A DNA stretch of 21,268 nucleotides. Source: Isoetes engelmannii (lineage: Eukaryota > Streptophyta > Lycopodiopsida > Isoetales > Isoetaceae). Below the pieces are notes generated by a model. That model saw nothing but the letters and a program-made list of their open reading frames with translations, did not search any database and was not told where the DNA came from. Below are positions 17,600 to 21,268 of this stretch, one piece after another (position 1 is the first letter of the stretch; each line of letters opens with the position of its first letter). Position numbers and translations under genes: made by a program. The stretch lies in NCBI GenBank assembly GCA_011763485.2, contig JAANSK020270269.1, forward strand, positions 1-21,268, in the 5' to 3' direction.

Positions 17600-18251
17600 C
17601 CTATTTTGCCAAATCTGAAAGAAGGCTAATGTTGATATGCATTGCAACATGCAATCCTGCAAACCATAGCCTACCCATGTCCAAACTTAAAAACAACTTC
17701 CTTCTCAGATATAAATGCCATGATTTGATATCCACCTGCATGTGAAACATGCATGGATAAGATAGACATTGTATGTTCTTAGTTACCAATTGGTTCTGTG
17801 GTTATGATTATGGTTACATGCTATGATGGAAGGCTTGCTGTTGTGATGAATGCTCTTGGGGTGCTCTTGAGCTTCCGTTGTTTTAACTATTGTTCTTTAT
17901 TGAGTTGCTTCTATCTATAAAGAAAGCATTCAGGTACTATTCTTTTTTGAGTTGCTCCTATCTAAAGGACGCAATAAAGCTAAGTATGACTACCTCCTCC
18001 AATAGATATAAACTATTGCATCTGCAAACACTGCCATTTCTTTTGTTCACAGGCCTGTAAAAGTTGCAACAGGTCCATTTAAGTTCTCAGATTTTTGTTA
18101 AAGAATGTAGGCGTGTTTTCTCATGGATGTTTTCCATTACTTGGTTGCACATGGACATTTCTGAAGGCAATAGTATCTATAGCTATATTGCAATTTTGAG
18201 AGAGCTGCTATGAAAATGTTGCGATGGATAATTCTTGGGAGGATACTTTGA
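17600..18251. other. Unassigned Helitron interior, middle
   Basis: No gene recognised. ATTGAGTTGCTTCTATCTA (about 17899) and TTTGAGTTGCTCCTATCTA (about 17946) are a local imperfect duplication. A good acceptor TTTGTTCACAG lies near 18052, but no long frame follows. Confidence 0.4.
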
Positions 18252-18443
18252 AAAGTCAATAAAGGTAGAGACTATGTTATAGACTCATACCTAGATGGCA
18301 CACTTATTGTGCATACACCAAAGACATCGACAGAACAACATATTGCTCTTGCATATAAGCTCTTTGAATTCCCTGTTACAATAGTTTGTTCCTCGTTTGC
18401 TCATTCAAGGAACATAATATGGTTCCTTAAAGACATAAAGTAG
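18252..18443 (+). other. Unrecognised open segment, possible captured exon
   Basis: Sixty-three codons are open between stops, with no ATG start. They contain RDYVIDSYLDGTLIVHTPK, TSTEQHIALAYKLFEFPVTI and HSRNIIWFLKDIK. The composition is protein-like, with alternating hydrophobic strands, unlike the surrounding AT-rich noise. I cannot place the family. It may be an exon of a fourth captured gene. Confidence 0.3.
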
Positions 18444-18580
18444 ATGGAATATGGTAAAATGATTGTACCATAATTGCCCTCATAACGATAAAATTCAAAG
18501 TGGAATCTCAGATGTTATCCAATGTACCCTTAAATAACATATTAAAACGATCTCCTTAATGCACCCAATCGTGTCTGTTT

Positions 18581-18740
18581 GATGCATTGAAACATTTACT
18601 GATGAAGTGTAGTTCCAAATATCACATGTTAAAATGATTGTCAAATTCAAATGCAATTTTGATGCATTGAAACATTTACTGATGAAGTATAGTCCCAAAT
18701 ATCACATGTTAAAATGATTGTCAAATTCAAATGCAAACTG
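18581..18740 (+). repeat. 80-base tandem repeat, two units with flanking relics
   Basis: GATGCATTGAAACATTTACT starts units at 18581 and 18661, exactly 80 bases apart, with two internal differences and a divergent last few bases. A related sequence appears on both sides: AAATTCAAAGTGGAATCTCA near 18490 and AAATTCAAATGCAAACTGGAATC near 18723. The units therefore arose inside a longer repeated segment. Confidence 0.85.
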
Positions 18741-18799
18741 GAATCTCAAATGGTATGTAGTCCTAAATAGCATGCTAAAATGATGGTCAATATCATTAT

Positions 18800-19167
18800 T
18801 AGCAACTGTTGTTTTAGTAATTAGTGTGTGATTTGGAAACAAAATACATCAAGGACTGGAAACAGCTTGAAGAGGAATTGCATAGAAGATTAACTAAGAT
18901 GAGGCTCTACACATTAAATAGCCAGGTCTATCTATGTAATAATGAGCAATAGAGTTTGCATACTTTCAATTAGCTGAGGGATTCCAGCTTCTGCTTTTTG
19001 ACATTTGGGCGACTATGAATAAGAATTGCTAATTATTGTCGTAAAAATCACTTTGAGAATTGTTTTTAACTCCGTTTGCGAATGTAATGATGCCTCTTTA
19101 TTTGCAGGTGCCTCCAATCATGTGCCACAGGCATCTGGATTCAGTAATTTTAATGTGAATTTTTTTT
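18800..19167. other. Unassigned Helitron interior, right
   Basis: AT-rich, no gene recognised. It ends in an acceptor-like site (TTTATTTGCAG at 19107) and a stronger one (T8-AG at 19169). Confidence 0.4.
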
Positions 19168-19169
19168 AG

Positions 19170-19299
19170 CCACGGTAGTCCTAGTGGCAGGGCCGTTGAG
19201 CATATAGTACACAAACTAGGGTTGTCAAATCCTGAGGTTATAGACATGTTATTGCATTCTACTTGGCTGGTATTTAAAGCGCAACTAACAGGGTCTTGA
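19170..19299 (+). other. Possible captured exon, unrecognised
   Basis: After a strong pyrimidine-tract acceptor ending at 19169, a 43-codon frame reads SHGSPSGRAVEHIVHKLGLS, NPEVIDMLLHSTWLVFKAQL, then TGS and a stop. It is helical and protein-like, but I cannot assign a family. Confidence 0.25.
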
Positions 19300-19781
19300 A
19301 AGGAAGATAGGGTGTGCACATGTTTTCTTTATCGTCTTCTAGAGATACTTAGGTTGCTAAGTATGTTTTGAGATGAATACCAGATTGCTAGGACTGTAAA
19401 TTTCATTGCAAAGGTGAACATCTTTACCCAACACTGCCATATTATCTACCCGAGCTGATTGGCCACACATGCATGTCTGTTAATGAGTTTCCCCTCATTT
19501 AGATACTTCCAGACACGCATGCATATTTCTTAATGCGCATCCTTTGCATAATTTTGCATTTTGCTGTTCTCAATAAATCATGCTAAAAATGTTGATCTTT
19601 TGTGCATAATATATACTTACCACAGAGGTATTCTTCCTAGCCATACAATTATGAATTGACTCCCTTCTGACACTATCGAGTTCGCAGGCACAAAGTTCAT
19701 TTGTGACCAATACATTGTCCATTACGCAAAATCAAATAGTTAATAAAGTATAATTATTGAAAAGTCCTATGGGTGCATAAG

Positions 19782-19800
19782 GCGCCGGCTCCGCCGGCGC
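19782..19800 (+). repeat. Helitron 3' terminal hairpin
   Basis: GCGCCGGC-TCC-GCCGGCGC is a perfect 8-bp stem with a 3-base loop, very GC-rich in AT-rich DNA. It lies ten bases from the inferred end CTTG|T. This geometry is the family hallmark, thought to act as the stop signal for rolling-circle transfer. Confidence 0.75.
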
Positions 19801-19978
19801 TAAATTCTTGTATAGTATATGATGTTCAACTCAAAAAATGAAGCAATGTTGCACACCAGTATATATGATAGATATGACAGCTCATGGAATTAGATTCTAA
19901 TATGTAGCAATATGATGTGAAATGGATGGAGATTCTAAGCAGCTTCCGTTATCTTTTTCTTGGTGCGTCCTTTTTTTT

Positions 19979-20112
19979 TGTCCAGTTTACCTCGTCTTTA
20001 CGGAGTATCGCTCTTCTTACAAAGAATGTTGTCTATGATTGACATAACATAGATGCCTAGAAAGTTGAGATGCCATATGGCAGTTTGCAGCTATATCCAA
20101 GTAATGTATCTA
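19979..20112 (+). repeat. Third, partial copy of the 441-bp unit
   Basis: GTCCAGTTTACC..GTCTTTAC, GCTCTTCTTACA, CATAGATGCCTAGAAAGTTGA, GGCAGTTTGCAG and TAATGTATCTAAAA follow the same order as in copies 1 and 2 (for instance 14568-14720). It is clearly more diverged and covers only the 3' part. Poly(A) follows at 20113-20129. With copies 1 and 2 it brackets the inferred Helitron. Confidence 0.8.
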
Positions 20113-20371
20113 AAAAAAAAAAAAAAAAACCTTTAAACCTGTTTACAACAGACTTTCTATCTTTTTATGACCTTGAAGTTCATAAAAGATACAATTTGCA
20201 GCCCTAGGTCAATAAAGCAGGTATACAATCGACCTAAGCCTTAATATGGTCAAGAGTTGAAGCAGTCTTCTTGCTGCTGTTCTTGTTATGAATGCTGGTA
20301 TAAATTCCATGTAAGTAATGAACAGGGGGCTAAAATTATAGCAATATTCTGCCCTAATTATAATGCGTAAT

Positions 20372-20408
20372 AGTGGTCCGCAAATTGCGGAGCGGCGCCG
20401 CTTCCACT
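20372..20408. repeat. Palindromic three-way-junction-like element
   Basis: Outer arms AGTGG (20372-20376) and CCACT (20404-20408) enclose two adjacent perfect palindromes: CCGCAA-A-TTGCGG (20378-20390) and AGCGGCGCCGCT (20391-20402). Only two bases are left unpaired at the junction. A pyrimidine-rich tract follows immediately. Confidence 0.75.
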
Positions 20409-20458
20409 TTTTCCTTTCTGCTCTGTTTTTTTTCTCCCCTCTTTCCTTTCTGCAGGCT
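20409..20458 (+). other. Pyrimidine tract ending in an acceptor-like CTGCAG
   Basis: A nearly pure CT stretch ends TTTCTGCAG before GCTATGGCGCTGGG. It could be a 3' splice site or a CT-rich leader of a plant gene extending to the right. The ATG that follows opens only a short frame (MALGAAACWEL, then a stop). Confidence 0.3.
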
Positions 20459-20565
20459 ATGGCGCTGGGAGCTGCGGCATGCTGGGAGCTCTGAGGTGCA
20501 GCCGGCTATGGCTACTGGCGCTGGGCGCCTCCTAGGTGATCCTCCTAGATGCTGGTGCTAGCGAT

Positions 20566-20649
20566 CGCCTCCTAGGTCATCAAGAACTGCTCTCAGAGAT
20601 CTGCCTTTCTAGATTTGTGCCTCCTAGGTCGCCAAGAACTGCCTCAGAG
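20566..20649 (+). repeat. 52-base direct repeat with CGCCTCCTAGGT motif
   Basis: CGCCTCCTAGGTCATCAAGA at 20566 and TGCCTCCTAGGTCGCCAAGA at 20618 each continue ACTGC..CTCAGAG. A shorter CGCCTCCTAGGT also occurs at 20526. No coding frame runs through. Confidence 0.75.
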
Positions 20650-21028
20650 GGTAGTTTCTGCAATGAACTCATACAGAAAGTCTAGTAGCAGCAATAGACA
20701 GTATGCTTTTGACTCCAGCAAGCCGATTTCAATTTCCAAGCGCCTCTGCCGAAGCCGAAGCCTCTGGTAAAGTTTCTGCTCTTCTTATTTTCATTAAACG
20801 AGCTAACATAGCCTTCTTTTTCTTGTATAACAGAGCCTTCTTCTTCTTCAATAAGGATAATACGAGATAATATGAGCCGCCTTCTTTATGTAATGTTGGA
20901 AAATCCTTCTAGATAGAACTGAAGATTGAAACTTCTTCTTCACTCAATTTTTTTCTGAAATTTCTTTTGTTTTACTGTGTGAGCTTTGCTCAGATAAAGA
21001 AAAAATTCGCTTCTTTAAGCGATTACAT
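20650..21028. other. Non-coding, possible leader or intron sequence
   Basis: CTTCTTCTT-rich and TTTCTTGTATAACAG-like stretches suggest transcript leader or intron, but no exon is defined. Confidence 0.3.
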
Positions 21029-21088
21029 TCTGTTAGTTTGATTTTTCGATGCTGAATGTAATCTGTTAGTTTGATTTTTCGATGCTGA
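21029..21088 (+). repeat. 33-base tandem repeat, two units
   Basis: TCTGTTAGTTTGATTTTTCG plus ATGCTGA at 21029 recurs without change at 21062. Identity over 27 bases points to a recent duplication. Confidence 0.85.
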
Positions 21089-21230
21089 TCACACACAGCA
21101 AGAAACAAGAACAGGGAACAAAGTTTTGGTGGAAATTTTAGCCCCATGTTCATTACATCAGTAAGAAAACCCTATAACAGTTTCCCGTCCCAAGGAATCC
21201 ATGTGATTCCATGATAAAATTGCATTGCAG

Positions 21231-21264
21231 ACTTGCAGAGGGCTGCTGCAAAACCTCGTTCCAG
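21231..21264 (+). other. Possible short exon at the window edge
   Basis: TTGCATTGCAG is a good acceptor. The 34 bases that follow read LQRAAAKPRSS in one frame and end near CCAGTAAG, a donor-like site. Too short to assign; the sequence to the right would decide. Confidence 0.2.
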
Positions 21265-21268
21265 TAAG

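Larger units (their letters stand above)
14785..19810 (+). mobile_element. Inferred non-autonomous Helitron, about 5 kb, with captured gene pieces
   Basis: Helitrons are rolling-circle DNA transposons that insert between A and T, start with TC, and end with a GC hairpin shortly before CTRR. Here the left end TCCTTCTATATATAAAATT follows an A, exactly where tandem copy 2 stops matching copy 1. The right end has the 8-bp stem GCGCCGGC/GCCGGCGC, then TAAATT, then CTTG, followed by T. The bases after the right end (TATAGT) equal the bases that follow GCTA in copy 1, so removal restores the expected site with no target duplication. CTTG departs from CTRR at one position. Inside are pieces of three plant genes on both strands with introns. 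I see no Rep/helicase coding, so movement would need a partner in trans. Main alternative: a coincidental rearrangement junction. Confidence 0.68.

Noticed and set aside
18495-18698. Minus-strand frame as a coding region
   Set aside because: It is the antisense of the 80-base tandem repeat; the peptide simply repeats itself.
19800-19803. CTAA as the Helitron end
   Set aside because: It overlaps the hairpin foot with no spacer, and the following bases do not restore the site seen in tandem copy 1. CTTG at 19807-19810 does both.

Overview
The window looks like gene-poor, repeat-rich nuclear DNA of a land plant. The evidence is a set of eroded plant gene pieces: a PPR repeat protein, a lectin-receptor-type kinase, a GIL1-like (DUF641) protein, a pectinesterase and a RUS4-like (DUF647) protein. 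All lie in AT-rich sequence with short introns. The PPR style and the LINE would suit a fern or another seed-free vascular plant, but that placement is a weak inference. I see no complete host gene, no rRNA, no convincing tRNA gene and no CRISPR array.

Layout. 1-494 is unassigned. 494-4010 is a decayed APE-type LINE (endonuclease, reverse transcriptase, C-terminal Cys/His region) ending in short ATTCT repeats. 4011-5420 is non-coding. 5500-7385 is a complex repeat domain: a degenerate minisatellite built on a CCATGAGGAGC...ACCAATTCCAAAGTATC theme, and a composite unit present twice. Each composite holds a tRNA-like A box plus B box (SINE-like head) and runs of alternating GAA/TTC pentamers that match the heat shock element pattern. 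7610-8185 is a broken PPR gene. 8186-13250 is mostly unassigned, with small tandem repeats. 13270-13580 (minus) is a kinase fragment.

13901-14784 holds two tandem 441-bp units, each with a splice-bounded exon-like core; part of a third, more diverged copy lies at 19979-20112. Between copies 2 and 3 I infer a non-autonomous Helitron of about 5 kb (14785-19810). Its left end begins TC after an A, exactly where copy 2 stops matching copy 1. Its right end is an 8-bp GC hairpin, six bases, then CTTG, followed by TATAGT. Copy 1 continues with TATAGT at the equivalent point, so it resembles the empty site.

The inferred Helitron carries pieces of at least three unrelated plant genes on both strands: a GIL1-like C-terminal part (+), pectinesterase terminal exons (+, with a second partial copy) and RUS4-like exons (-). 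Exons and introns are both kept, so capture happened at DNA level. This multi-gene capture is the most interesting feature of the window.

After 20130 there is a compact three-way-junction-like palindrome (20372-20408), a pyrimidine tract, small repeats, and possibly the start of an exon at the right edge. Homology statements rest on reading translated sequence by eye; no search was run.
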